The notes under the pieces: model-generated
What the model was told of the DNA's origin: nothing
What the model saw: the letters and a program-made list of their open reading frames with translations, nothing else
The model's database searches: none
Source of the DNA: CBEUVQ01 sp965546615
GTDB taxonomy: Bacteria; Bacillota; Desulfotomaculia; Desulfotomaculales; Desulfohalotomaculaceae
Direction: 5' to 3'
DNA length: 64,000 bases
Assembly: GCA_965546615.1 (NCBI GenBank)
Contig: CBEUVQ010000006.1
Location: 19,521 to 83,520 of the forward strand
Made by a program: the position numbers and the translations under genes
In this document: positions 39,789 through 47,195 of the stretch, one piece after another
Layout: each line of letters starts with the position of its first letter
Numbering within the stretch: the stretch's first letter is position 1

Positions 39789-40832
39789 ATGATGATCGGT
39801 AAAGTAAATGACAAATTGTTTAAAACAGCAATCTTACCGGAAACGGGAGCTTCCGCTCCGGAAGTAATTGTTGGCCCCGGCATGGGGCTGGATGCTGCTG
39901 TTTTAAAAGTGGAAAACGGATTTATGGCTGTCGCCGAAGACCCAATCTTCCCCGGACCGACCACTTCCCCGGAGGATTTCGGCTGGATGACTGTACATAT
40001 TGGGGCAAGTGACGTTGCAGTGATGGGCATTAAGCCGCAGTTTATGACTTATTCACTGTTAATTCCACCGGGAACCGACGAAAATTACATTACCCGATTG
40101 GTGCACAGCATCAGTTCAGCTGCCCGTGACTTGGGCATTGCCATTGTCGGCGGTCATACCGGTTTTTACGGTGCGGTAACAGTACCTACAATCGGTGGAA
40201 TAACGGTATGGGGCATCGGTCAGAAATATGTCACTCCTGCCGGTGCACAGGTAGGTGATGCAGTGATCATCACCAAAGGAACAGCAATTGAAGCGGCCGC
40301 CCTTTTAGGCAGTGAATTGGGAGATAAACTGGAAAGCGCAGGTATCAGCAGGGATTTAATACAGCAGGCGGCCGCAAGAATTAAACAAATAACGGTAGTA
40401 AAGGACGCCTTGCTGGCGGCAGATGTCAGCGGGGTGCATGCAATGCATGATGCCACCGAAGGAGGATTGGCCCGTGCCCTTTGGGAAGTGGCCGAGGCTT
40501 CAAAAGTTGGCCTGCGCATTAATCGTTCCCGGGTAATGCTGCCCTCTGATGTGAAATCAATTTGCAATCACTTCCGGTTAAACCCTTACGAAGTAATCAG
40601 CGAAGGCACACTGGTGCTGAGTGTGGAAGCAGATCATGCAAGCAGCGTACTTGATGTTTACCAAAACGCAGGTATTCCGGCGGCAGTTATCGGCCAAGTG
40701 GTCCCGGCAGCGGAAGGCTGCCAATGGATAGAAGCAGACGGCAGCAGCCAGCAGTTACTGCCGCCAACTGTAGACCGCTTCTGGGAAGTTTTTTTCGCAT
40801 CATTATCAGAAGGGAGCGGTAAAAATGCTTAA
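39789..40832 (+). CDS. AIR-synthase/ThiL-like ATP-binding protein (PurM-HypE-SelD-ThiL superfamily)
   Basis: First gene behind the plus-strand TPP riboswitch. Fold and motifs belong to the PurM superfamily: N-terminal GPGMGLDAAVL, the ATP-loop residues in ASDVAVMGIKPQ, GGHTGFYG, and the C-terminal DATEGGLARAL. It differs from classical ThiL in sequence, but ThiL (thiamine monophosphate kinase) is a member of the same superfamily and no other kinase gene is in the operon, so a role in making TPP from TMP is a reasonable inference. It could also be a HypE-like protein. About 347 residues from ATG 39789; tandem ATGs from 39783. Confidence 0.75.
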   Translation: MMIGKVNDKLFKTAILPETGASAPEVIVGPGMGLDAAVLKVENGFMAVAEDPIFPGPTTSPEDFGWMTVHIGASDVAVMGIKPQFMTYSLLIPPGTDENYITRLVHSISSAARDLGIAIVGGHTGFYGAVTVPTIGGITVWGIGQKYVTPAGAQVGDAVIITKGTAIEAAALLGSELGDKLESAGISRDLIQQAAARIKQITVVKDALLAADVSGVHAMHDATEGGLARALWEVAEASKVGLRINRSRVMLPSDVKSICNHFRLNPYEVISEGTLVLSVEADHASSVLDVYQNAGIPAAVIGQVVPAAEGCQWIEADGSSQQLLPPTVDRFWEVFFASLSEGSGKNA

Positions 40833-41619
40833 AGTGCTGACAATTGCCGGCTCTGACTGCTGCGGCGGAGCAGGAATTCAAGCCGATCTCAAAACCTTTA
40901 GTGCGTTAGGTGTTTACGGCATGAGTGTCATTACCGCAGTAACCGCACAAAACACTCAAGGTGTTTCTAACGTCCGCGAACTGGATGCCGAAATTATCCG
41001 CGATCAGATCGATGCCGTTTTTGAAGATATTGAGGTTGCTGCTGTCAAAATCGGCATGGTTTCCAGCACAACAATCATTAAAACCGTTGCAGCGGCACTA
41101 AAAAAACATCGGGCTAAAAACATTGTTGTCGACCCGGTAATGGTTGCCAAAAGCGGAGCCCACCTTTTACAGCCGGAAGCATGCCAAGCCTTGACAGAAA
41201 ATCTGTTTCCGCTGGCAAGTGTGGTCACGCCAAACCTTTTTGAGGCCGAAGTAATTATTGGAAAAAAAATATCCACGTTAAAAGAAATGGAAGCGGCCGC
41301 TGTGCGGCTTCATCAATTGGGGACAAAAAACGCAGTAGTTAAAGGCGGCCACCTGCAGGGAGACGCCGTTGACGTGCTTTACGACGGCCAAACATTTAGG
41401 CATTTTACAAGTGCGAGAATATCTACTCCGCACACGCACGGAACGGGCTGCACATTTTCTTCAGCTATTGCTGCGATGCTCGCCAAAGGCCACCCGGTGG
41501 AAAAAGCGGTTGCCATGGCTAAAGAGTATATCACCGGGGCAATCAGCCATTCTTTTGCCATCGGTAAAGGTGTAGGGCCAACACACCACTTCTACCAATT
41601 TTACAAGGAGAGTGAATAA
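40825..41619 (+). CDS. thiD: Hydroxymethylpyrimidine/phosphomethylpyrimidine kinase ThiD
   Basis: Phosphorylates HMP and HMP-phosphate to the pyrophosphate used by ThiE. 264 residues. TIAGSDCCGGAGIQADLKTF near the N-terminus, VVDPVMVAKSG, and the anion hole GTGCTFSSAIAA with its catalytic Cys region are diagnostic of the ribokinase-like ThiD family. Overlaps the upstream gene by 8 bp and precedes thiE by 2 bp. Confidence 0.95.
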   Translation: MLKVLTIAGSDCCGGAGIQADLKTFSALGVYGMSVITAVTAQNTQGVSNVRELDAEIIRDQIDAVFEDIEVAAVKIGMVSSTTIIKTVAAALKKHRAKNIVVDPVMVAKSGAHLLQPEACQALTENLFPLASVVTPNLFEAEVIIGKKISTLKEMEAAAVRLHQLGTKNAVVKGGHLQGDAVDVLYDGQTFRHFTSARISTPHTHGTGCTFSSAIAAMLAKGHPVEKAVAMAKEYITGAISHSFAIGKGVGPTHHFYQFYKESE

Positions 41620-41621
41620 CA

Positions 41622-42239
41622 GTGTACGGTTTGTATTTAGTTACCGACCGAAATATCCTCGGACAGCGCGATTTTTACCAAGCGGTGGAAGCAGCATTAT
41701 CCGGTGGAGTGACGCTCGTCCAACTGCGGGAAAAGGAAACCCCCGGGTGCGACTTCTACCAAACGGCAGCAGCTTTAAAAAAATTAACTGCGCGCTACAA
41801 TGTGCCTTTATTGATTAATGACCGCTTGGATATTGCCCTCGCGGTCGACGCTGACGGCGTGCATATCGGTCAGCAGGATTTGCCGCTGCCGGTGGCACGG
41901 AAGCTGTTAGGTCCGCAAAAAATCATTGGCTATTCTGTATCCAACCTCGCCGAAGCTCTATACGGCGAAAAGCACGGCGCAGATTATTTGGGAGCAGGTC
42001 CGGTTTATACTACCACCACCAAAGAAGTAAGCATTCAGCCGCTGGGTGTGGAAGGGCTGCGCGCAATTAAGCAGGCCGTATCCGTTCCGGTGGTGGGAAT
42101 CGGCGGCATTAATCAGGAAAATGTGTGCGAAGTCAAAAAATCCGGCGCAGACGGCATAGCTGTTGTGTCAGCAATATTAGGCAGCAGTGACCCGAAAAAA
42201 GCATCTCGGGAACTTTACCGTGCTTGGCAGCAAAATTAA
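41622..42239 (+). CDS. thiE: Thiamine phosphate synthase ThiE
   Basis: Joins HMP pyrophosphate and hydroxyethylthiazole phosphate into thiamine monophosphate. 205 residues, TIM barrel. VTLVQLREKE, INDRLDIALAVDADGVHIGQ, GYSVSN and GAGPVYTTTTK are the pyrophosphate and substrate loops. Third gene of the TPP-controlled operon. Confidence 0.95.
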   Translation: MYGLYLVTDRNILGQRDFYQAVEAALSGGVTLVQLREKETPGCDFYQTAAALKKLTARYNVPLLINDRLDIALAVDADGVHIGQQDLPLPVARKLLGPQKIIGYSVSNLAEALYGEKHGADYLGAGPVYTTTTKEVSIQPLGVEGLRAIKQAVSVPVVGIGGINQENVCEVKKSGADGIAVVSAILGSSDPKKASRELYRAWQQN

Positions 42240-42256
42240 GCGGAAGGATGAATTCC

Positions 42257-42883
42257 ATGAAAAAAGTGTTTTTTGTAGATTTTGACGGCACCATCACCCA
42301 AAGAGATACCTGCGATGCCATGGTTTCCGCTTTTGCCCGAGACGGCTGGCAGCAAATTAATCAGTTGTGGGAAAGAAAAGAAATTTCCACCGAAGAATGT
42401 GCAAACCGCACCTTCCGGCTTTTTAACGCTTCTCCTGACGATTTATACCGACTGCTTGATACCATTGAAATCGACCAAAGCTTTCCGGCCTTTATTGATT
42501 ACTGTCAAAAAGCGGACCACCCCGTTTATGTTGTCAGCGACGGCTATGATTTCTGCATTAAATACATCTTTGAAAAGCACAATATCAATTTACCGTACTA
42601 TGCTAACAAATTAATTTATGACGGCCGGTTTCGCATCAGCTGCACCTACCACAACGCTGAGTGCGGTTTATGCGGCACCTGCAAGCGGGCACTGATACAG
42701 CGCTTGACAGAACCGGGCAGCAAACGGATTTATATCGGCGACGGTTTTTCCGATACCTGCCCGGCCGGCCACAGCGACATAGTTTTTGCCAAAGGAAGGC
42801 TGCTGGAATACTGCCGGCTAAACGGCATTGCAGCTGTACCTATAAACGGTTTTGAAGATGTATTAAGGAATTTAGCCGATTAA
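42257..42883 (+). CDS. HAD-superfamily phosphatase, MtnX/phosphoserine-phosphatase-like
   Basis: 208-residue HAD-type phosphatase ending the TPP-controlled operon. Motif I VDFDGTITQRDT is near residues 7-18, motif II VVSDG, and motif IV IGDGFSDTCPAG; the cap is the small C1 type with a Cys-rich AECGLCGTC insertion. Eighteen bp after thiE, start ATG preceded by GGAAGG. It resembles the MtnX-type (2-hydroxy-3-keto-5-methylthiopentenyl-1-phosphate) phosphatases, but no methionine salvage gene is near; the TPP context allows thiamine monophosphate phosphatase activity as a hypothesis. Confidence 0.82.
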   Translation: MKKVFFVDFDGTITQRDTCDAMVSAFARDGWQQINQLWERKEISTEECANRTFRLFNASPDDLYRLLDTIEIDQSFPAFIDYCQKADHPVYVVSDGYDFCIKYIFEKHNINLPYYANKLIYDGRFRISCTYHNAECGLCGTCKRALIQRLTEPGSKRIYIGDGFSDTCPAGHSDIVFAKGRLLEYCRLNGIAAVPINGFEDVLRNLAD

Positions 42884-42896
42884 TAAACGCAGGTAT

Positions 42897-44114
42897 TTAA
42901 GCCTGCTGCTCCGACTGACGGAATGCCGACCATTGAGTGCAGTTATATTCTGATAACACACTGCGATACTGTTCCACTGTCTGCCGGGCAATTTTCGACC
43001 AGCTGTATTTGTCAATTACTTCTTGATACGCCCGTTCTTTAAGTTTATCAGCAGACCGGGGATTTAGTAAAATATGCAAAATATTATCCGCCAGTGAATT
43101 GGCATTGCCGCTGTATGCTTTTAATCCGTTTATTCCATGATTGATAATCTCTGCTAAGCCGCCGGTATCAGATACCACCACCGGCGTACGTGCGGCCATC
43201 GCTTCTAAAGCAACAATACCAAAAGGTTCATATAAACTGGGGAATACCGCAGCATCAGCAAATTGGTACAAACTGTTGCGGGTTTGATCATTGACATAGC
43301 CGACAAAGTATACCCGCTGTTCAATTCCCAGCCGTCGTGCTTGACGTTTTAATGAAGTTAGGTACGGGCCTTTGCCGGCAATAATAAATTTTGTTTTGGG
43401 GTGATAATGAATGATTTTAGGCACCGCATCTAAAAGCACCTGCACCCCTTTCTCACGTACAATGCGTCCGACATAGAAAACTATTTTTTCATCTGCAGCA
43501 GCAAAGTCACTTCGCCGAACATTTTGGTTTTTTACTTTAAAGTTTGCTAAATCAACACCGTTGGGAATAATCTTCAGCTTATCTGCCGGTACTTGAAAGA
43601 CATGCTGCAGCTCATGCTGCATATAGCTGCTGCAGACGATTACTTTCCATGCTTCATAACACAGCCACCATTCAATATCGCTGATATGCCGCTGCAAATC
43701 GTTATGTAAACCGTTATTGCGCCCATATTCTGTAGCATGAACAGTTGCAATCAGCGGCAGATGCAGGGCGTGTTTTAAAGCCCGGGCGGCATAAGCAACC
43801 AACCAATCATGAGCATGCAGAATATCAAACGGCTCTTCCAGGTTGCGCACAATTTCTAAGCTTTTTTCCAACATTGCCACATTCAGCTGCATCGCCCAAG
43901 TAACAAAATCCCGCGAAGATACCTGATAAGGTGTCACCCGATAAACATGTACACCATGCACAAGTTCGTATTCCGGCACTCCCGTTTCACCCACAGTGAT
44001 AATATGCACCTGGTGATGTTGTTCAGCCATGGCATTGGTAAGATCATAAACGTGCTGAGCCAACCCACCCACACTTTTAGGCGGATACTCCCAAGAAAGC
44101 ATTAAAATACGCAT
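42897..44114 (-). CDS. GT4-family glycosyltransferase (glycogen-synthase/starch-synthase-like)
   Basis: Retaining GT-B glycosyltransferase of 405 residues. N-terminal MLSWEYPPKSVGGLAQHVYDL is the acceptor-binding signature of the starch/glycogen synthase-like branch; the C-terminal half has FYVGRIVREKGV and the E-x7-E motif within PSLYEPFGIVALEAMA. Start ATG 44114 with GGGAGGA before it; the frame also opens at 44156. Downstream of a stand-alone carbohydrate-binding protein gene on the same strand, so an alpha-glucan product is plausible. Confidence 0.88.
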   Translation of the reverse strand: MRILMLSWEYPPKSVGGLAQHVYDLTNAMAEQHHQVHIITVGETGVPEYELVHGVHVYRVTPYQVSSRDFVTWAMQLNVAMLEKSLEIVRNLEEPFDILHAHDWLVAYAARALKHALHLPLIATVHATEYGRNNGLHNDLQRHISDIEWWLCYEAWKVIVCSSYMQHELQHVFQVPADKLKIIPNGVDLANFKVKNQNVRRSDFAAADEKIVFYVGRIVREKGVQVLLDAVPKIIHYHPKTKFIIAGKGPYLTSLKRQARRLGIEQRVYFVGYVNDQTRNSLYQFADAAVFPSLYEPFGIVALEAMAARTPVVVSDTGGLAEIINHGINGLKAYSGNANSLADNILHILLNPRSADKLKERAYQEVIDKYSWSKIARQTVEQYRSVLSEYNCTQWSAFRQSEQQA

Positions 44115-44178
44115 AATCATCCTCCCTGCATGTTTGCTTCCTTTATTATCTTCCAACTTTTTCAGATTTAAACAAAGA

Positions 44179-44203
44179 AAAGGCTCTTAAAAAATGAGCC
44201 TTT
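44179..44203 (-). terminator. Hairpin between the carbohydrate-binding gene and the GT4 gene
   Basis: AAAGGCTC/GAGCCTTT stem with a moderate T-rich tail on the minus strand. Confidence 0.5.
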
Positions 44204-44247
44204 AAAAAATCATTCATTATTAAAAATTAAATATTTATTGTTGAACA

Positions 44248-44622
44248 CTAACCGTTATGCACTTCAAAAGACCAATTGTGACCGTTATTATTGTCCCAAT
44301 TGCTTGCCGAATCGCGGAAGCAGAAGTTTAAGCGGGTACCGACTTCCGGTGCTTTTATAGTTTTGACAAATCCCCAACCGGTACGGGCCATGCGCATATC
44401 CTGTACTGCCTTCCAATTGTCAGAATCACCGTAACCACAATGCAAATAAACACTGTCTGCACCGCTTTGTGACAACAAACCGTTGTAAAAAACCACTATC
44501 TCTTCACCTGATGTAATGGGCACCGGGTCCACCACTACACCGTCGGGGTACTGAGCATCATGCATATCTTTTAATCTATAAGCACCGGTATCACGCGAAC
44601 CGAAATTGGTGTTATTTGCCAT
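44248..44622 (-). CDS. Stand-alone CBM25/CBM53-like starch-binding protein
   Basis: 124-residue protein consisting of only one carbohydrate-binding domain. The repeated pattern EIVVFYNGLLSQSGADSVYLHCGYGDSDNW is characteristic of CBM25/53 starch-binding modules, and the C-terminal FCFRDSASNWDNNNGHNWSF supplies aromatic and Asn ligands. There is no signal peptide or catalytic domain, so it is probably cytoplasmic, or a spore-associated protein. AAGGAGGT precedes the start. Next to the GT4 gene, consistent with alpha-glucan handling. Confidence 0.8.
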   Translation of the reverse strand: MANNTNFGSRDTGAYRLKDMHDAQYPDGVVVDPVPITSGEEIVVFYNGLLSQSGADSVYLHCGYGDSDNWKAVQDMRMARTGWGFVKTIKAPEVGTRLNFCFRDSASNWDNNNGHNWSFEVHNG

Positions 44623-44746
44623 TAAAACTGCACCTCCTTAATTTATTGCAGTTTTAGTATTGGTTCGGGCACAGCATTTTATCGCAGGAAAAATCCGATT
44701 AGGATATAACAAAATTGCTTTTTTTATGGAATTTTTCTTAGTGTAA

Positions 44747-44773
44747 CACATATGGCAGCAAAGCCATATAATG
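44747..44773 (+). promoter_or_regulatory. Sigma-K-like promoter A, before the 280-residue repeat protein
   Basis: AC (44746-44747) then 17 bp then CATATAATG (44765-44773). This resembles the late mother-cell sporulation consensus mACm-N16/17-CATAnnnTA (recalled). The same motif recurs at two nearby genes. Confidence 0.55.
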
Positions 44774-44805
44774 TAAAAGCAATCATATAAAGGAGGTAAT
44801 ATTCC

Positions 44806-45648
44806 GTGCAAAAGGATTTTGATGATGCTCATTACCAAAAGCAAAGCAGCGAAATTCATAAAGAAATAGACTATCTAAAGAAAACTGCTAAACGCCTAGG
44901 TTCAATGTTAGATGATAAATCCAAACATAGTTTACCGAAAATATGCGCTTTAATTGAAGATGTGGATAAAAAATTCAACTACTTGCTCAATAAAAAATCT
45001 AAATACGGTCTTTATGAAATCAAAAAAGAAATCAAAAATATTCAGCATCTTATAAAAAAGGAATGTGGTAAATTAGACAAAATTAAAGAATTACTTACAG
45101 ACCGCAAATTTGGCTTAAAAGAAATCAAGTGCGAAGTTAAAAACATTGAAGAAGCAGTATTCAGCCCGTCATTCGGCTTAAGCGAAATAAAAAAAGAAGT
45201 TCGTGATATCGAAGATGCTGTTAAAAAGCTGCCTACATTATGTACTGAAATTATTGAAATAATCACTGATCCTACCTTTGGTTTAAGTGAAATTAAAAAA
45301 GAAGTGGCCGGTGTAGAAGACATTGTTACCAGTCCCACCGTCGGATTAAGTGAGATTAAAAAGGAAGTTTCCGCCATTGAGGAAGCAGTATTAAGTCCTA
45401 CTTTCGGTTTAGAAGAAATTAAAAAAGAAGTACGCAACATTGAAGATATGCTATGTGACAAAAAGTATGGTTTAAAAGAAATCAAATGCGAAGTATTTGA
45501 TATTGAATGCAAGTTGGATAATCCGGATTTTGGTTTAAAAGAAATAAAAAAAGAAATTAAAGAAATTGAATGCAAGCTGGATTGGATTATTAGGCACTTA
45601 AAAAACAAACAACATACGTATTACCCTGATGATCCTGACTGCTGCTAG
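44806..45648 (+). CDS. Coiled-coil repeat protein with eight GLxEIKxEVxxIE repeats
   Basis: Not recognised as a named family. 280 residues, highly charged (Lys/Glu/Ile), no signal peptide. Eight copies of a 20-23-residue motif GLxEIKxEVxxIE run from about residue 68 to 264, often preceded by a Pro or Asp and an aromatic (PTFGL, DPTFGL). The periodicity suggests short helical segments interrupted by turns. The C-terminus ends in YYPDDPDCC and several Cys are scattered. GTG start with AAGGAGGT upstream. A structural spore-coat-like role fits its promoter, repetitive character and neighbours; this is inference. Confidence 0.7.
   Translation: MQKDFDDAHYQKQSSEIHKEIDYLKKTAKRLGSMLDDKSKHSLPKICALIEDVDKKFNYLLNKKSKYGLYEIKKEIKNIQHLIKKECGKLDKIKELLTDRKFGLKEIKCEVKNIEEAVFSPSFGLSEIKKEVRDIEDAVKKLPTLCTEIIEIITDPTFGLSEIKKEVAGVEDIVTSPTVGLSEIKKEVSAIEEAVLSPTFGLEEIKKEVRNIEDMLCDKKYGLKEIKCEVFDIECKLDNPDFGLKEIKKEIKEIECKLDWIIRHLKNKQHTYYPDDPDCC
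45000..45590 (+). repeat. Degenerate in-frame repeats in the coiled-coil gene
   Basis: Eight imperfect copies of a segment coding GLxEIKxEVxxIE, mostly spaced 63-69 bp apart. DNA copies differ at many third positions, so this is an old protein-level repeat and not a recent DNA amplification. Confidence 0.75.
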
Positions 45649-45660
45649 TTTAACTTTTTT

Positions 45661-45695
45661 ACCCACACGGTTTATATCTGACCGTGTGGGTTTTT
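45661..45695 (+). terminator. Terminator after the first coiled-coil gene
   Basis: Perfect ACCCACACGGT/ACCGTGTGGGT stem (45661-45691) followed by TTTTT. Confidence 0.9.
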
Positions 45696-45712
45696 AGTTT
45701 CATTGTAATGTA

Positions 45713-45739
45713 ACGATTTTTTCCCTATGTCATATTATG
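45713..45739 (+). promoter_or_regulatory. Sigma-K-like promoter B, before the 326-residue repeat protein
   Basis: AC (45713-45714), 16 bp, CATATTATG (45731-45739). The segment CATATWATGTAAAAG is shared with promoter A. Confidence 0.55.
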
Positions 45740-45769
45740 TAAAAGAAACAATTAGAGGAGGAGATATAC

Positions 45770-46750
45770 GTGTGGTGCAAAGATAACTCTCTGCTGGATA
45801 AGCAGGGTTTAGAATGCCACAGGGACTTAGATACATTAAAAAAGATTGCCAAATGCTTGGACAATATGTGCAGCGATAAATATCACAGCAGTTTTCCCGG
45901 CATTAAAAGAGATATTGAACGAATTGAACATAAATTAAACTACTTGTTAGCTAAAAAAAGCGAATACGGGCTTTATCAAATTAAGCACCAAATTACCGGC
46001 ATAGCTAAAAGAATAAAACACTGTCTGGGCAAGATTGATAAAATCGATAATATTGTAACTACCTCCGGGATTGTAGTAAATGACGTCAAAAAAACGGTTA
46101 GCAAAATTGAAAACCATATAACCGATCCCGCCTTTGGTTTAAAAGAAATCAAATTAGACATCCGCGGAATTGAAAAGCAGTTAAAACAAGTTGATGATGC
46201 TGTTTGTGACCCCGGGTACGGTTTAAAAGAAATTAAATGTGGTGTTCATGAAATTGAAAAGCAGCTGAAAGAAATTGATGATGCTGTTTATGACCCCGGA
46301 TACGGCTTAAAGGAAATTAAGCAGCAAACCAAAGAAATTGACAGAAAACTGGATGATTTAAGCCACAAACCGACTTTACTCACTACCGGCCCATTGTTCG
46401 TCGGTTTTTCCGGCGCAGGTGTTGTTGTTATTCATCTCAAAGCGCAAAATTATACCAATTCCCCGCAGAGCATTACTTTTACCGTTCACAAATTAGATAA
46501 TAACAGCCCATTTACCGAAAACAAAACCGATATAACTTTGGATTTAGAACCTTTATGTGCTGAATTTGCCGAAGTGACGCTTGACGAATATGTGGAAAAC
46601 TTAGAAATACGCGCTCATATCAGCAGCAGTGATGTTTTTATTTACGCCGCCATTATTGATGCGACCGATCCCGCCGACATATCAGTAAAAAAAGATGTAC
46701 TGCACTCGGAATGGGCAGCGTTGGAGAACAACTGCTACAGCAGTTCTTAA
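45770..46750 (+). CDS. Coiled-coil repeat protein, paralogue with beta-rich C-terminal domain
   Basis: 326 residues, GTG start after GAGGAGGAG. The N-terminal 200 residues share the layout of the 280-residue neighbour (a YLLAKKSEYGLYQIK segment, then DPGYGLKEIK repeats, four copies) including a Cys-containing start. The C-terminal 125 residues are different: LLTTGPLFVGFSGAGVVV followed by hydrophobic beta-strand-like segments and an ITFTVHKLDNN stretch, looking like an Ig- or jelly-roll-type domain. No signal peptide. Family not recognised. Together with its neighbour it seems a scaffold plus surface-displayed domain. Confidence 0.68.
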   Translation: MWCKDNSLLDKQGLECHRDLDTLKKIAKCLDNMCSDKYHSSFPGIKRDIERIEHKLNYLLAKKSEYGLYQIKHQITGIAKRIKHCLGKIDKIDNIVTTSGIVVNDVKKTVSKIENHITDPAFGLKEIKLDIRGIEKQLKQVDDAVCDPGYGLKEIKCGVHEIEKQLKEIDDAVYDPGYGLKEIKQQTKEIDRKLDDLSHKPTLLTTGPLFVGFSGAGVVVIHLKAQNYTNSPQSITFTVHKLDNNSPFTENKTDITLDLEPLCAEFAEVTLDEYVENLEIRAHISSSDVFIYAAIIDATDPADISVKKDVLHSEWAALENNCYSSS

Positions 46751-46778
46751 TCATCTGTTAATAAGGAGGTATTTTTAA

Positions 46779-47057
46779 GTGTTAAATTTACAACAAAGAT
46801 TTGTCGATCAAATGAATTTAGACGATTATCAAGGTCAATTGGTGAGAGTGGATTATTGCTGCGGTACATCCTTGGCCAAAGCAAGCGGCGTTTTAAACTT
46901 AATCGGCCGGGATTTTATCGAACTGGTGAAAAGCGACAGTGCCCCGGTGTACATTCAGATTTACCTGCCCGGTGTTGACCCGGCAGCTAACGCCATTACC
47001 CAACAGCACAGTCGTCTAACTATTCTGCTAAAGCAGATCTGCAGCGTAGGAGCTTAG
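46779..47057 (+). CDS. Hypothetical small protein, beta-barrel-like
   Basis: 92 residues, GTG start with AAGGAGGT eight bases upstream, cotranscribed with the preceding coiled-coil gene. LVRVDYCCGTSLAKASGVLNLIGRDFIELV has the strand-turn-strand pattern of small Sm-like or spore-coat YuzA-type barrels, but I do not recognise the family. No signal peptide. Confidence 0.6.
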   Translation: MLNLQQRFVDQMNLDDYQGQLVRVDYCCGTSLAKASGVLNLIGRDFIELVKSDSAPVYIQIYLPGVDPAANAITQQHSRLTILLKQICSVGA

Positions 47058-47062
47058 CCGCC

Positions 47063-47087
47063 AAGGGCACGTGCAGCGTGCCCTTTT
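47063..47087 (+). terminator. Terminator after the small barrel-like gene
   Basis: AAGGGCACG/CGTGCCCTT stem (47063-47085) with TTTT. Confidence 0.8.
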
Positions 47088-47140
47088 GCTGTGCCTGCAG
47101 CTGCTTATACTTAAATTTTGCAGCTGCCGGTAAAGTAAGC

Positions 47141-47167
47141 ACATTTCTTTTTTTATTACATATAGTG
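47141..47167 (+). promoter_or_regulatory. Sigma-K-like promoter C, before the glycosyltransferase pair
   Basis: AC (47141-47142), 16 bp, CATATAGTG (47159-47167). Third occurrence of the motif in 2.4 kb. Confidence 0.5.
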
Positions 47168-47195
47168 TGCTAGACAACAATTTGAGGTGCTGAAG

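Noticed and set aside
45000..45590. CRISPR array
   Set aside because: The repeats are in-frame protein repeats of one gene, diverged at third codon positions, with no unique spacers.
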